Shown here: positions 50,442 to 62,984 of the stretch, in pieces | Position numbering within the stretch: position 1 is the first letter of the stretch | Layout: each line of letters starts with the position of its first letter | Source of the DNA: Lanius collurio | Lineage: Eukaryota; Chordata; Aves; Passeriformes; Laniidae | Assembly: GCA_020086605.1 (NCBI GenBank) | Contig: JACBWW010000008.1 | Coordinates: 18,215,730 to 18,279,729 of the forward strand | DNA: 64,000 nucleotides | Direction: 5' to 3' | The notes under the pieces: generated by a model | Databases searched by the model: none | What the model was told of the DNA's origin: nothing | Seen by the model: the letters and a program-made list of their open reading frames with translations, nothing else | Position numbers and translations under genes: made by a program

Positions 50442-50510
50442 TTTAAATATTTCCGAGCGGGAAGCCAGCCCCTCCTCTCCTTCTCCTCCTCCTCCCCCTC
50501 TCCCCGCCTC
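50442..50510 (+). promoter_or_regulatory. Candidate core promoter of PDE4D4: TATA-like box and CT-rich tract
   Basis: TTTAAATAT at 50442-50450 is the only AT-rich island in this GC-rich block and lies about 240 bases before the ATG. A pyrimidine-rich CT tract follows at about 50469-50508, where a start site 25-35 bases downstream of a TATA-like box would fall. GC-box-like CCCGCC lies nearby. The position and composition are suggestive, but no transcript evidence is available. A second TATAAAA at 49884-49890 lies outside the island and is less likely. Confidence 0.4.
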
Positions 50511-50691
50511 CCCTCCCGCGGAGCAGTCAAGACCCGGCGGCGCGGCTGCCCCAGCCGCTCCCACACTCGGGCGAGGGGTGGCGCGGCAGGAGCTGTCCAA
50601 CTTTTCAGCACAGTTTCCTCGCCGCTGCCCGCAGGAAGGCGGCAGCCGCCGCCCCTGCCCGCCTGCCCGGCGCGGCCCGACCGCCGGCAGC

Positions 50692-51062
50692 ATGGAGGCA
50701 GAGAGCAGCAGCGGCTTGTCCGCGATGCCCGGCGGCGGCGGCAGCGACGGCGGCAGCGACGGTAGCAGGGGTCTCAAAGCCCCCAAGCATCTGTGGCGGC
50801 AAGATCAGCACTACCCACCACAGCTGCGGCAGCACCAGTTCCTCCAGCACCAGCAGCACCCCGGGCAGCCGTCGCCGTCTCCCGTCTCGCGGGGCCGCTG
50901 CCTGGCCGGGGCTCGCGTCAGGCACCGCGGCTACTCCGACACGGAGCGGTACCTCTATTGCCAAGCTGTGGACCGCGCCTCCTACGCCGTGGAGACCGGC
51001 CACCGGCCCGGCTTGAAAAAATCGCGGATGTCCTGGCCCTCCTCTTTTCAGGGACTCAGACG
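50692..51062 (+). CDS. PDE4D: PDE4D, PDE4D4-specific first coding exon
   Basis: This exon encodes 123 residues plus two bases of a split codon: the isoform-specific N terminus of PDE4D4, a long cAMP phosphodiesterase isoform. The start MEAESS matches human [16 protein letters not shown] (residues 28-36), [14 protein letters not shown] (77-90), [15 protein letters not shown] (98-112) and [11 protein letters not shown] (113-123) are near identical to human. The ATG has A at -3 and G at +4. The frame is open upstream to about 50578 but without another ATG, so 50692 is the first ATG. The donor is CG|GTAGGG at 51063, and the split codon would give Arg, as in human. Residues 13-24 are Gly/Ser/Asp-rich. 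Residues 37-64 are Gln/His-rich, where human D4 carries a long proline-rich tract that binds SH3 domains; here only one PxxP (PGQP, 57-60) remains. The exon sits in a CpG island, so this isoform has its own promoter. UCR1, UCR2 and the catalytic domain lie downstream of the window. Confidence 0.96.
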
Positions 51063-54000
51063 GTAGGGGAGGGCTTGGCCCAGCGCTCCGGCCGCGCGTG
51101 TGGGGGGTGCGGCGGAGGGACGCCACTCCTGGCCGCTGGGAGGGGATTCAGCGGCGGCCGCTGAGGGGGTGGGGGGGCACCGCGGGACCCCCGTCCCACC
51201 GGCCTCCCTTCCCGCGGCGGCAAGGAGAAGGAAGGGGTGCCCTCGGTTGCGGAGGCGCCGAAGGGGAGGTGGGGTTGGGCTGCGCTGCCGTGCCGGGGAC
51301 CCCGGGGCTGGGACGCTGCAAGGAACCGCGGGCAGGGCTCGCCTGGTGCGGGCGTGACGGGGGCACGGGCGGCGCCGCGTCGTCCCATAGACGCCTGTCT
51401 GTGAGTGGAAAAGCGGCCGCGAAACACGTGGGTGGGAGCGGGACGGCTGTGCCAGCGCGGAGCCGGGAGCGGGGCGGGCAGCGGGGCCGCGCTTCCCCTG
51501 CGCCCGGCTCCGCTCCGCTGCCTCCCCGGCTGCCCCTCCTCGCTGGAGCTGCCCGCGCTCCCCTGGAGCCTTCAGCGCTGCTGCCGAGCGGGAAGGACGC
51601 AATTCGTGTGATGTTCTCACAAAGTTAAAATAATGAGAGCTCTGGGAGGGGGTGGGAGACAGTCTGGCAAACCCAGGGTTAGGGTCCTGTTAGTTTGAAT
51701 GGGCTTTAGCTGAGAAAATAGGCTAATGGTTTCTTAGCCAGAGGGAGGAGTCCGTCATCTACTAGTCTATTGTTCCCCGTTAAATGAGCTGTGGATTTAT
51801 TTTTCAATGTGTAGCTCACCAATGCCTGTTTTATCCTTGATGGCTGTAACAGGCATCTGTTTTAAAATCAAATTCTCTGTCAAAATCAGAAAGATGTTGT
51901 ATTTGAAGAATCAATTTATTATTCGGACTTCATTTTTAATAGCTGGAACCACTTCCTTTTAGTAGAAAGCTACATGCTTGCACTTGAATTTTAAGCAGAC
52001 ATTGTGAATAAAGGATTTATGGAGAGAATGGTGGGCAGAGGCACGATACTTAATACTGAGTTAGTCTGTAGATTTTTGATTTCCTGTATAATCAGATTTT
52101 TATAGAGTGATATGCTTGATGAATAAATAATAGAATCCTTTCTGAATGAAGATTGCTTTGTGTGTTTCTGTGGTGCACACTGCATTCTTTATTATGGAAC
52201 CTTGTCCATAAATCTGAAAAAGACATACTTGAATATTGTCTGGCAGTGTTAGCTCTATTTCTGCCTAACATTAACTTCATTCCCACTTCATATATAAATA
52301 AGAAATAAAAAGAGATTCAGCAACTGTAAATTAGAACTGTATTTTCAAATCAGTAGTCTTTAAAATATGTCTTTTAATATCTTTGGTTTTCATGCAGCCA
52401 TTCTGTTGCTACATCTTTGTATCACTTCTGTGAACTCATGCTTGTCTGAAGTTAATGATGATGAATTTTTCACCGTGTACGATTTGAAAGAAAAACTAAT
52501 AAGCTTAATAATAATAAAATTAACAAATATTCAATTTAAAGCTTTTTTCAATAAATTCCTGTTTCTTTTATATTAAAAACCCTCCAGGGGTCTAGGATTT
52601 TTGACCATTAAGACAGAGTGCTGAATTTCTGTTTTCTAATTGCAAAGAAGTTTCATTTTTATAAATCATAATGGGTGGTTTGAGTATATTATTCCATAAG
52701 TGATTAGTTATTGAGGGGATGCCAAGTCAAGGTGGAAAGGGAGAGTACACATACTATTTTTTTTATTAGGATTCCAGGGCCATTTTAAATTGCAATTCAT
52801 ATGATTCCTATTTAAATAGGAATTAAAAATTCAATATGCAAAGTATTTTTGTTTTTAAACCTTCCTTCTATTTACTAGCACAGAAAGGTTGTTTTCACTA
52901 GACATACTACTTTAAAATTAACCAAGATCAGTGGGTTTTGTTTTAATTTCATGGGATTAGTAAAAATGCTTCTGATGGGCTTCCCTTTTGGCAGTAGTAA
53001 AGCAAAGCAGAGTAAAGAAGTTCAGTATAATTCACTAACCCATGACTTTCTTAGGATAAAGTCTCACAGCAAAACGTCTTGAATGAAGCAAACAGTTATA
53101 GTATGGAATCACAAAGTGAGCTGTAAAAAATTTACAAATATATTCAAGAAATATCAGAAAAAAAGATTTCCAGGACTTTCATTTCAAGGTTTCAGTCAAT
53201 CGCTACATTTTTTTTCCTTTTTTGCGTAAAAAGCAAAGAAAAATAATTTCTTAGTTTTCTTGTAGAAGCAGTGACTTGTAAAAAACCCCAATATTTTTGT
53301 GAAAGACACCTGTCCTTTTGGAAGTATTACAGTTCCCTTTTCATATTTAGACTTTCTCATATTTCTCACTTATTTAAACTGTTTTCAAAAAAAACATTTC
53401 TGAATGGATTCCTATGGATTTATTATGGTGTAAGGTGACAACTTGTATTTCAGAGACCTCAAATTACTCTGAATATTGTCTATAAAACTGTATAGAACTG
53501 GAGAAAATTGTGTATAAAGTATGGAAAATACATCAGGAAATAGGGCTAGTATACACTGATGTCTAAAACGTGAAATAATTAAATCTATGTAATTGTTTTT
53601 CCAGAATTTATTTTGTTTCATTCTAAGCATGTCACAATTCTGAAAAACTCAGTGAAAACCATAAGAGATGCTTAATAAGCCAAATTTACAACTTCAAAGT
53701 ATTTTCTCTTTTAAGTTTGGTAGAGAACTTAAAAAAGGTACAACAGTTACATTTTTCAAAAGAAATTAGAAGAAGGAATTACATATGTTAAAATTTGAGT
53801 TAGAACTGACAAGTACATCTTTATTATTGAAACTGAAGAGAATTAACTAGGAAAATCAAACTAGGAAAGAGTCTAAACTGAATTAGTTGGAAAAAAAAAG
53901 TGCTTGTAGTTTGTGATACTATGTGCTGCTTATAATCATTCCAATTCTTTCTCTGTCTCTTTATGATCATCACTAACTTTGTACACTTTTTTAGAAGAGT

Positions 54001-57000
54001 GCTGTAGTTCCTCCAAGGAATACAGTAGTATTTCATTACACAGAAGGATATATCAGGATCATTGACTAATATATTTTTCTTAAAAGTCAAGATTATTCCT
54101 GCATTTTTAAATGAGAAGGTAAGTGCTTTGAATTCATATACACAAGATCTATACAAAAACCAGAACAGTCAAGAAGACAACTGAGATTATCTGTGATTGG
54201 GGGGGTTTTGCCAGTTTACTTTGTGGTCTTGTGCACATTATTTAATCCCTCTCTGACAATATTTTCTCTCAGGTAAAAGAAAAATGGAAACATGGTAATT
54301 ATAGGTTCATACTAAAGTGATTTTTTAGATCTTAGAATAAAAGGTGCTATGTGATAATAAATAGTAGTAGTGGAATTGGGAAATAAATACTTCAACTCAA
54401 ATAATTTTCCAGTCAATAATACCAAATATTCCGTGTAATAAATGGAGTTGTTCTGGTTATCTTCAAAAATTTCAGGTACCTCTTTGCACATAACTAGCAT
54501 TACTGCGTGGTCTATATACACGGGTTAGTTGTTGAAAAAAACCCCCCCACCTTAGCATTTTTAAAGGCCATTAGTCATATGTCAATTAAATCATCTTGCC
54601 ATATCATCTTTCTGTGTTCTATTTCTCACTACTGAAATTTCAGGCAGGAAAAATTAGAGAACAAACACCAGAACATTAGTCAGTCCTAATTCCACTAGTC
54701 ATGGAATTTCCCAGGGTGTTGTATCCTTAAAATAAATCTTAGTTTCTTAGACCTTTGCTTTGTTTTGTCAGGTTTCCTAGACAATTATTATTTTACAATA
54801 GATCTTCTGTAAATTTTATCTCAAGTGTTGTTTTGGTCTAAGCTTTTACACAGAACCAGCTTTTCATCTGTGTTTAAGCATAAACATCTGCACAGTGGTG
54901 AGGCAACACTAAGTTTTACAATCCAGTAATCCTTGTGTTTGTTCCCCATTGCTGTCTGTTTAAAAAACTACTTTGATAAGTGACCATTAAAATCAGTTGC
55001 TGTCAAAAAAATCTACTTGCTCTGTTTTCATTTCATGAATGGGACTGGGTCTAACCAAGTAGCCTCCATTACTGCATTGCTTACATATGAAGATTGCTCT
55101 AAAGTGGGATTATTTTTCTTGAAGTGTCTATCTTGTCCTTATACCACTCAATAATAGCTAATAAACCAAAATAATACTCAAAATCGAATGCAGTGTAATA
55201 TTTCAGTTGCCCAGAGGCTTTATTCTCTATTAGGAGAAGAAAGGAGGTTTTTGCATTACTTTCTTGACTTTCTGAAGAAAGTCTGGGATATAGTATGCCA
55301 CTCTAATAATTTAGACAGATAAACTCTAGGGTTTTGTAGCTACATATATAGCCCCTGGAAAAATAATGGAGTGTTTGAAAATCTGTTTGGTTCTCCAATG
55401 AAATGCACACCTTTCAATCCAAAGCCCTATTCCTTCCTCTTGCTTGGTTTGAAAAGCTCCTCTTGATCTATTATGTCTTAGCTACTTCCACACAAAAAAG
55501 GGAAAAGGGAGAAGAGTGTTTTCCAACTTACAGGACCATAAATAACATTCTCAGAATTTAGTAGCAGTTTCTAATTTAGAATTTCGTTTACTTGTCTGGC
55601 AGTGTATTACTGCTTTGTTTACTGCTACACAGTACTGGCACCCAAGATGTTAAGATAATTTGCATATGCTAGCTCTTCCTCGAAGACACAAATAAATTTT
55701 ACAACTTAGTAAACATTGTCGGATTACTGTTCTTTATAATTGGGATAAATGAAATAAGAAACTTATGTTGTAAATACTTTAAGTAAGTGACTATTAACAG
55801 TATTATTTTCATGTTGTGAAAGGCTTACATTTTCTGATTGCTAGAGTTGTGTGACCTGAACTATATGAGTAGCATTAATTTACATGCTACTGGAACTTGT
55901 AAAATATGAGCTTTTAAAATTCACATGTTCAAATATATTTTAATATGAATGTTGCTGAGAAGAAATGGCTCAGACTTCTTAATTTAATGAATATACACCT
56001 GGTAATTTAAAAGGACAATCTCTTCATAATCAGACAGAGAATAATCAGGATTTAAACACTTTTTCTTAAAGATGTAGTCATATGAAGTTCTACCTTAAAA
56101 TTATTAATGTAACTCTTCAATGTATTCATGTTTTTAAAATAGGCTTTAATATTGCAATATTATTGGAGTATTAGTGAAGATGTCTATTGAATACACAAGC
56201 TCATGGTGTCAGCTCAGTGGTGCTCAGCTGATGATCTGAACTTGTGGAGACACTAGGTGCACAGTTGGGGATTAATTGAGATGGAAATTCTGTGCAAAAC
56301 TCTAAAAGAAACTTAGTAGGTTTATTTAAAAGTCATCTTAAACAGAGTTAAATAATTTTGACTACATTGTAGTCTTCCTTTAGAGTAAACTTCGGAGCTA
56401 GCTGGAAAACCTGTGAGATTCATGTTGAAGCTGGGAGCATATAGGAAAGCAAGACAATACCATTTGATTGATAAATAGTTTGCCTCAATGGACAAGTTCC
56501 AAGAATTAATTTTTTGCTACTGGAAGGTGAGAGTTTAATGAAAAAGGGTGTTGGACAAACACCACTCTGTCAGTTGGTAGGATGATTTGAAAGTAGTTTG
56601 GTCCTTGCCAATGAGAAGAATGTCAGTGTTCCTTTGCCATTGTCAGTATGAGGTATTTGTCAAATCTAGAAAAGATGAACTTTGAGTTTATTTTCATGAA
56701 CAAGAGTACAGATTATTTTTTAGAACAAGGGTTCTTTTTTGATAATAGAGTGGATCTGCCACCATTTCAGGATCAAATCTAAAGCTCTTCTGGTAATCTA
56801 AAGAAACTAGATTTAGTAATTAGAAATTACAAATTAGATCTAATAATGCATGTTTCGGTTGCATATTTAAAGGTGACAATAACATTTGCTAGTAGGAATG
56901 AAAATGTATAGTTAAGATTTTAAATTCTGTTAATATTTATTTTGATCCTGTTACCTGCATCTCTTCCTTGATGCTTTCAGGCCTTAAGTTATAGATAGCA

Positions 57001-57401
57001 AGGGTTACAGGAGGGGAGCAATAACTGTCAGTTAGTAGTAGGTAGGACATGTTCCACTGTTGTTCATTCTCCAAATTCTTTTCAGAGGTAACTGTCCTGT
57101 CTACTGTGTCTTCCCAATGACTTAGTGTGTCCTGCTGTGAAGATGTCAAGCTAACCCTTTAGCTCAGTAATGTGGCTGCCATCATGCATGAGTGCCTGGC
57201 TACTTACAGTTGTTTTAAATAGGTCCGTATTACAGCGTTACATGACAATATTTGTGCCAAAGTTGCAAAGTATCTTTTAGCCCAGTAAAGAAAAGTAACT
57301 GCACACTGATGATAAATAAGACAAATCCGCCTGTTCAGTTAACTTAGTACATGCAAATAAATATGAAAGGGCCAAAGAGAAAATATGGACATAGAGCACT
57401 G
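51063..57401. other. PDE4D intron downstream of the D4 exon
   Basis: Begins with donor GTAGGG and stays GC-rich to about 51.62 kb, then AT-rich. The only other item recognised is the second 52-bp repeat copy. No PDE4D5-like first exon is seen. Confidence 0.7.
55118..55169 (+). repeat. 52-bp dispersed repeat, copy 2
   Basis: Second copy of the block at 48571-48622, in the same orientation, 6.5 kb away and on the other side of the PDE4D4 promoter. Confidence 0.8.
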
Positions 57402-57760
57402 TAGAATCATGGTGTCATGGAATGATTTATGTTGGAAAGGACCTCTGTAAGATGCTTGGTCCAACCATTGCTCAAAGAAGATCTGTTGAGAACAGATTGC
57501 TCAGCATGGTGTTCAAGTTCAGTCTTGAACACTTCCAGGAACAGAAGTTCTGCAATCTCTCTGGACAAATTGTTGCAGGATTTGGCCACTTCATGGTAAA
57601 GCACTTTTCCAATAGCTAATCAGAATTTGCTATGTTCTGACTTGGTTCCTTTGCTTCACATCATCACTGTGCACTTCCAAGAGACTTGTTCCATCTTCCC
57701 TGTATCCATTCTCTGATCAGGGAGGTAGCATAGTTATCTGGGTGCAGTCTCACAAATGTG
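57402..57760 (-). mobile_element. CR1 LINE fragment, antisense, with 3' tail
   Basis: Starts with GAATCATGGTGTCATGGAAT (tail remnant), then GTTGGAAAGGACCTCTG and CTTCCAGGAACAGAAGTTCT, in the order of a reversed CR1 3' end. It is strongly diverged at its right side. Confidence 0.88.
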
Positions 57761-60524
57761 TAATAGCAATTTCACAGATCTACCAGAAAGTCTAGTGCTC
57801 TTAGTGTTGTTTTCAAGTGCTGTTTATTACATACATAATTATAGGAATGACTGATTCCTTTGGTAGATTAATTTGCATAGATTCTTCCCTCACTTTCTCC
57901 TTGTCTGGGACCTGTAACCTCTTTTATCTCTGATTTTAGTGAGAGAGTTCAGCTGCAAGAATACCCAGGAGGAATAAAGGCAGGAAAATTTGACTGTGAT
58001 TTCCAATCAAATAATTTGTTGACAACTTCAGTATCTCTCAGAGAGGTTATGAATATTTCCTCTCTTGCCCCTCCTGCCTTGGCCAAACTGATCTAAGGCC
58101 ATATACAGCTCTAGACAGGAAAAGTAAGCATGATGGGAATGGTTTTTCTCTTGGCCATCCATGCACCCTTCTAATTCCAGAAGTTAATACCATGCAAAAA
58201 AGCCTCATTCAAAAATCCCTGGTCCAATACTTGAACCTATACCTCTGACTGCTGAGCTTGACTTTCTGTTACTTCCACTAATCTAAGATTTCAGTTATTA
58301 CATGACACAATGCCATGAAAATTGGAGATTGCAGACTGGATCTTGAAACCCCCAATTATTTTCTTTCTTTTTGCCATTGCCACTAAAACCTCTTCCAAAA
58401 GATGTTTCAAAATTTGGCCTCCCTGGAAAATAGGTACACTCTTCTGGACTGTACACTGTAAAAAAACCTCAAAAAGCTCTCATGAGCTCATCTCACACAA
58501 CAAGAGAAGTCTAGAGGGAAAAAAAGTGCTAAAGTCTACCATCTTTGAGGAATTTTAAGTCACTAGAAAATTCAAAGTATATGTAGTGAGAGCTTAATTT
58601 AGTTTAGTTATTCCTCCTGGACCAAAGCCTTGAAGCATCATTCCCAAGAAGGAGTAGTAAAATGAGTACTTGGTCATATATGAGGGGTGATAATCAAAAC
58701 GTCTAAGAATTATTTGGATGTATGTTTGAACACACATGTGCAAAGACAACCGAAACACATTCAGCCACCAGAGTATTAAGTCCAACTGTTGAAATTCAAA
58801 ACATAGAGGGGTTCAATTAATAAGTTTATTTTAAATAGAGAACTCATGAGGCAAAGCTGTATTTTCCACTCTTCTAGGACATGTTATAACAGCGGGATGA
58901 AAATCTCACATCAGATTCTGGAGCTGAGAAACTTTTGGATGATCATCACTCAGTTATCACTACAGTTTTTCAAATATATATTTTGGCACGTGGTCATGCT
59001 TGTTTACAGCAGATGATTATAAAAAGTAGTGAGAGTCATAGCAGCTGTCATTCAAATAACCCTTCTGGTTTTGGAAATTTGATTTTTATCTTTGTTTTCA
59101 ATTGTTACCTCTAAACTCACAGTTTAGGTTAAACTCATAGAATTCCTCTATTTTTAAATTTTGTTTTTAGTCTCCACTTAGGAAATGAACTAACATTAAG
59201 TATTTCAAAGCAAAGTTAGGTTCTCAAGAAACAGTGAAGGTACTTTTTATAGAAGTGGAAAAAACATGCTACTAGTGAGAAAGTATAGGGAAGGAGGATA
59301 AACATTCTGTTGAACAGTTTTACTCACTGTTATAATATCAAATAAAAAATATCACAAATCTGAGGTCATTTTTTTGTGAATGCACTTGTGGGTGCTCTTT
59401 GTCTCTCTTAAACACTTGAGATAACATCAAATAAAACATTAGTAATGTCCTATCTAATGACAGGAAAATGATATGAAGGACGGCTGGATGTACATATGTG
59501 CTCCAGGAACTGATGCTCATTTAATTTCCCTCTGTCCACTTATAAACCTTAGATTGTCAGCAAATCCATTTCTCTATGCAGCAATGTTCTAAGAATGTTT
59601 AGGCATAATCTGTGCTTGGCTGAGAATAAAAACAGTTTACACTTAAGGTAGGTATTCTGATATATCTGTGTTGTTTATAGGGTTTCCCATATGTGAGCAG
59701 AAAAATGCCTCTGGGATGTTTAGCATTGCAGAAATTTCACTAAAGATCTATTTTGTTTTCGTCAGTGAGCAAGGAATACTGAGTAGCATAAAATACAAAT
59801 TACTCAAGTGCTTACTTGAATTTCTGTTTCCCTTTGGTGTGACTTACAAAAATGCAAAAGAAACTGATAATGTTAACTGCTACTAACAACACCACTACAA
59901 AACAAAGCTATTGGAAGAGAGAGATAGAAATTGATTTGAGGAAACAGACCTACCACTAAATCTCCACTAAAATTGTCTGTCAAGTCTCACCATTTTTTGG
60001 CCAGTGTTCTCACTAGCTTCCATCAATCTATCTCTGCAGTGATTTGTTGTTTTTTCCTTAGGAAATAAACAAATTTGCAGTCATGCTTAATGACTGTAAC
60101 TAAGAGTTAGTAACGTTAACAGGAAGGGTATTCAGCTGGATAATATAAATTTTCCTAGCATAGCCAACAGAACAGTTTAGGTAAGTGGCAGGACATTGCT
60201 CTGAGCAAAGTAGTTTTACTCCCACCTTACACTGCCAGAACCTCTGCATGTAATTGGGAAAGTACAAATAAGCTAGCTTCTCATGTTGATCTCTGAAGAC
60301 TATCACATTTCCTAGATTTAAGGAGGATTTTGTATTTTTCTTTTGGACAGGTTGTATGATGTTCCAAAGCAAGTTTTTGTTAAAGGCATAGCAGAACTTT
60401 TATATTAAAGTTTTAAAAGTGGATGACAAAAATATTATCCATTTTTTGGCTTAGAATCCTAAAGATAAGAGAGATTTCATAGCTGGAAGAGAGCTCATAG
60501 CAGAATCAGCTGTACCTGTTTCAG

Positions 60525-60527
<3 letters not shown>

Positions 60528-60572
<45 letters not shown>
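60528..60572 (+). repeat. TTTC tetranucleotide microsatellite running into an assembly gap
   Basis: About eleven perfect TTTC units stop at the first N. CT-rich sequence (CTCCCTTTCTCTCTCCC) resumes directly after the gap, so the array or a related pyrimidine tract probably fills it. Confidence 0.95.
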
Positions 60573-60972
60573 NNNNNNNNNNNNNNNNNNNNNNNNNNNN
60601 NNNNNNNNNNNNNNNNNNNNNNNNNNNNNNNNNNNNNNNNNNNNNNNNNNNNNNNNNNNNNNNNNNNNNNNNNNNNNNNNNNNNNNNNNNNNNNNNNNNN
60701 NNNNNNNNNNNNNNNNNNNNNNNNNNNNNNNNNNNNNNNNNNNNNNNNNNNNNNNNNNNNNNNNNNNNNNNNNNNNNNNNNNNNNNNNNNNNNNNNNNNN
60801 NNNNNNNNNNNNNNNNNNNNNNNNNNNNNNNNNNNNNNNNNNNNNNNNNNNNNNNNNNNNNNNNNNNNNNNNNNNNNNNNNNNNNNNNNNNNNNNNNNNN
60901 NNNNNNNNNNNNNNNNNNNNNNNNNNNNNNNNNNNNNNNNNNNNNNNNNNNNNNNNNNNNNNNNNNNNNNNN
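60573..60972. other. Assembly gap, 400 N
   Basis: Unresolved bases. The round number suggests an estimated or arbitrary gap size. The apparent 161-codon minus-strand open frame across it is meaningless. Confidence 0.99.
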
Positions 60973-62950
60973 CTCCCTTTCTCTCTCCCTTTCTCTTTTC
61001 TTCCATACTTTTAGAGGTCTAATCTGGTAGTTCCTTTCTTCTACAGTTTTTCCATTTTTAATCCATACCTTTCATTATATAACTGTTCAAAACCTTCAGC
61101 TAGCCCTATGCTAGATGTGCATAGAGCAGGGACATTTCTAAAGTGTTCTGCTAGACATATCTCTGCATATTTATCCAAGTTCGATGATTGAATTTTTTTC
61201 TAATGGCATGGAAGTAGTTGGCTTCTGATAATACTTGGCATCTAATGCATGGTAATCTGAAATGCTTTTCAAAAAAAATGCCATCTAATGTCGAAGTTCT
61301 GCAGTTTCCAGGAGTTGTGTGTTCTTGTGATTCCCGAAATGGTACACAGGCATCAAGTACTTTGAGCTCATGAAGCATGAAAAATGACTATAATCAAAAT
61401 AGCTTTATTTACACGAACTCACATGTAGTATAGGGTCTGTGGGAAGCACTATTCAATTGCTAAAATTTCTGTTACAACATTTTGTAGTCTATAAACAGTT
61501 AGAAAAGCTCGTGACTTGATAATCCCATGGAAATAACAGGCAAACATTGATGCTGTAGTAGCAGAAGTGTTAGTGTAATATAAATGCAGGGTAGTATAAA
61601 AATAAAATACAGATTTTGTTTGGGTTTTTTTATTGGTAAATGCATACTCAAAACAAACTAAGGAAATAACTTGAAGTGCCTCTTTTCTTGGGATGAAATA
61701 TACAGCAAATAAAATTTTGAAATTTTGAAAAAAAATTAAAAAAAAAAAAGTTTTGAAATTCTTATGTCGATTAAATAAGGCAGCAGTATAGCATAATCCA
61801 ATGAATGGAAATAACTGACTAATCCTGACATGGATCACACTCAGAAACAAAATTATATCAGCAAACTTTCAACTGCAAAAGTTCTCTATACACTTGTCCA
61901 GCATGTACATTAAATCTTTTTAGAACTATTTAACTTTTAATGAGTATAAATGTGGTTGAAAAATTAATGAATGGATCAAGGCAGAAGAAAATTTTCAGAT
62001 ATGAAAAATATTTTTTATATTGTTTTAGAAAACCTTGGTGCCCAAAATGCAGATTAAAGTAGTTGATTCTAATTCTATTTAAAGAACCCATCTTTTATTA
62101 AATTTATAGCTGCCCTTAGTAAGAGTAAGGAAACTTGACGTGTAATTTGAAGCACAGGTCAGAGAAAAAAACCTTGGTTTGAGACGGTGGTAACCAAACT
62201 GAAAGAACAAGGAAATTAAACTGGTGCAGAAACTTAGAGAAATGAGCAGATTGAAACACCTGTGCATTTTCTGTCTTCAAAACATATGATATACATACTG
62301 GTGTATAAATTGGATATTAGCTGAGAAATTACACTTGAGTAGATGTCAATTTATTTCAAATTACAGTACTTAATCTTTTTTGCTTTATATACGCTGCATT
62401 AAGTTCAAGGTTATACATTACTACCACGTGCCAGATAGTGAAAAAGAAACACATCTGCTTCCATGTCTACTTCCCCTTCCAAGAGCTATGTGTAATAAAC
62501 TAATTGAAGTTAGAATTTTGGTAAACTTTGTCCCTTTTGACTTTTCAACAACGAGGTGATGAGGCCCAGAGCATTTCTGTCTTTCCAAGCTTATTTCTTA
62601 GGAAAAACCTGTTCTGCTAGAACTAAAAGACTTTTGGCTTTTTTGACATTTCAAAAACAACTTTATCCCTTGTTTGCCCGTCTTACCAAAAAAAAAAAAA
62701 AGGAGATTCAAAAGAGAGTTTTGCAAGATACAATTCAAATGTTCCTAACAATTTTTAGCTGTATAATTTTATTCAGGTAAGAAATGGAATGCTTTTTCAA
62801 GATGCTGCTCTGTGACAGCAGGGATTACAGTCATGATCAATGTGATATGATGGCCCGAACACATGCTTTAAATGCAAGGTACCAAAAAGCAATTCTAGTT
62901 GCAATTTACCCCCATTCTTATTCTAGATCAAACATACTGAAATATGAATT

Positions 62951-62984
62951 TTTATTTTATTTATTTATTTAAATTTATTTCCAG
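62951..62984 (+). repeat. ATTT-rich low-complexity tract
   Basis: Short run of TTTA/ATTT units. Simple sequence. Confidence 0.75.

Larger units (their letters stand above)
50140..51620. promoter_or_regulatory. CpG island over the PDE4D4 first exon
   Basis: The sequence changes sharply from AT-rich intron to GC-rich, CpG-dense DNA at about 50.14 kb and back at about 51.62 kb. It covers the likely 5' UTR, the whole D4 coding exon and about 550 bases of the following intron. This is the usual arrangement of a CpG-island promoter for an alternative first exon. Long antisense open frames in this block are a by-product of the GC-rich sequence and are not supported as genes. Confidence 0.9.

Noticed and set aside
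50133..51628. Many long open frames on both strands in the CpG island
   Set aside because: GC-rich sequence lacks stop codons by chance. Only the frame starting at 50692 matches a known protein and ends at a splice donor.
58660..58800. Possible mariner-type terminal repeat (GAGGGGTGATAATC...)
   Set aside because: Only a loose resemblance; no matching inverted end or TA duplication found.
60521..61006. 161-codon minus-strand open frame
   Set aside because: Almost all of it is the N gap, framed by a TTTC microsatellite read as KERK repeats.
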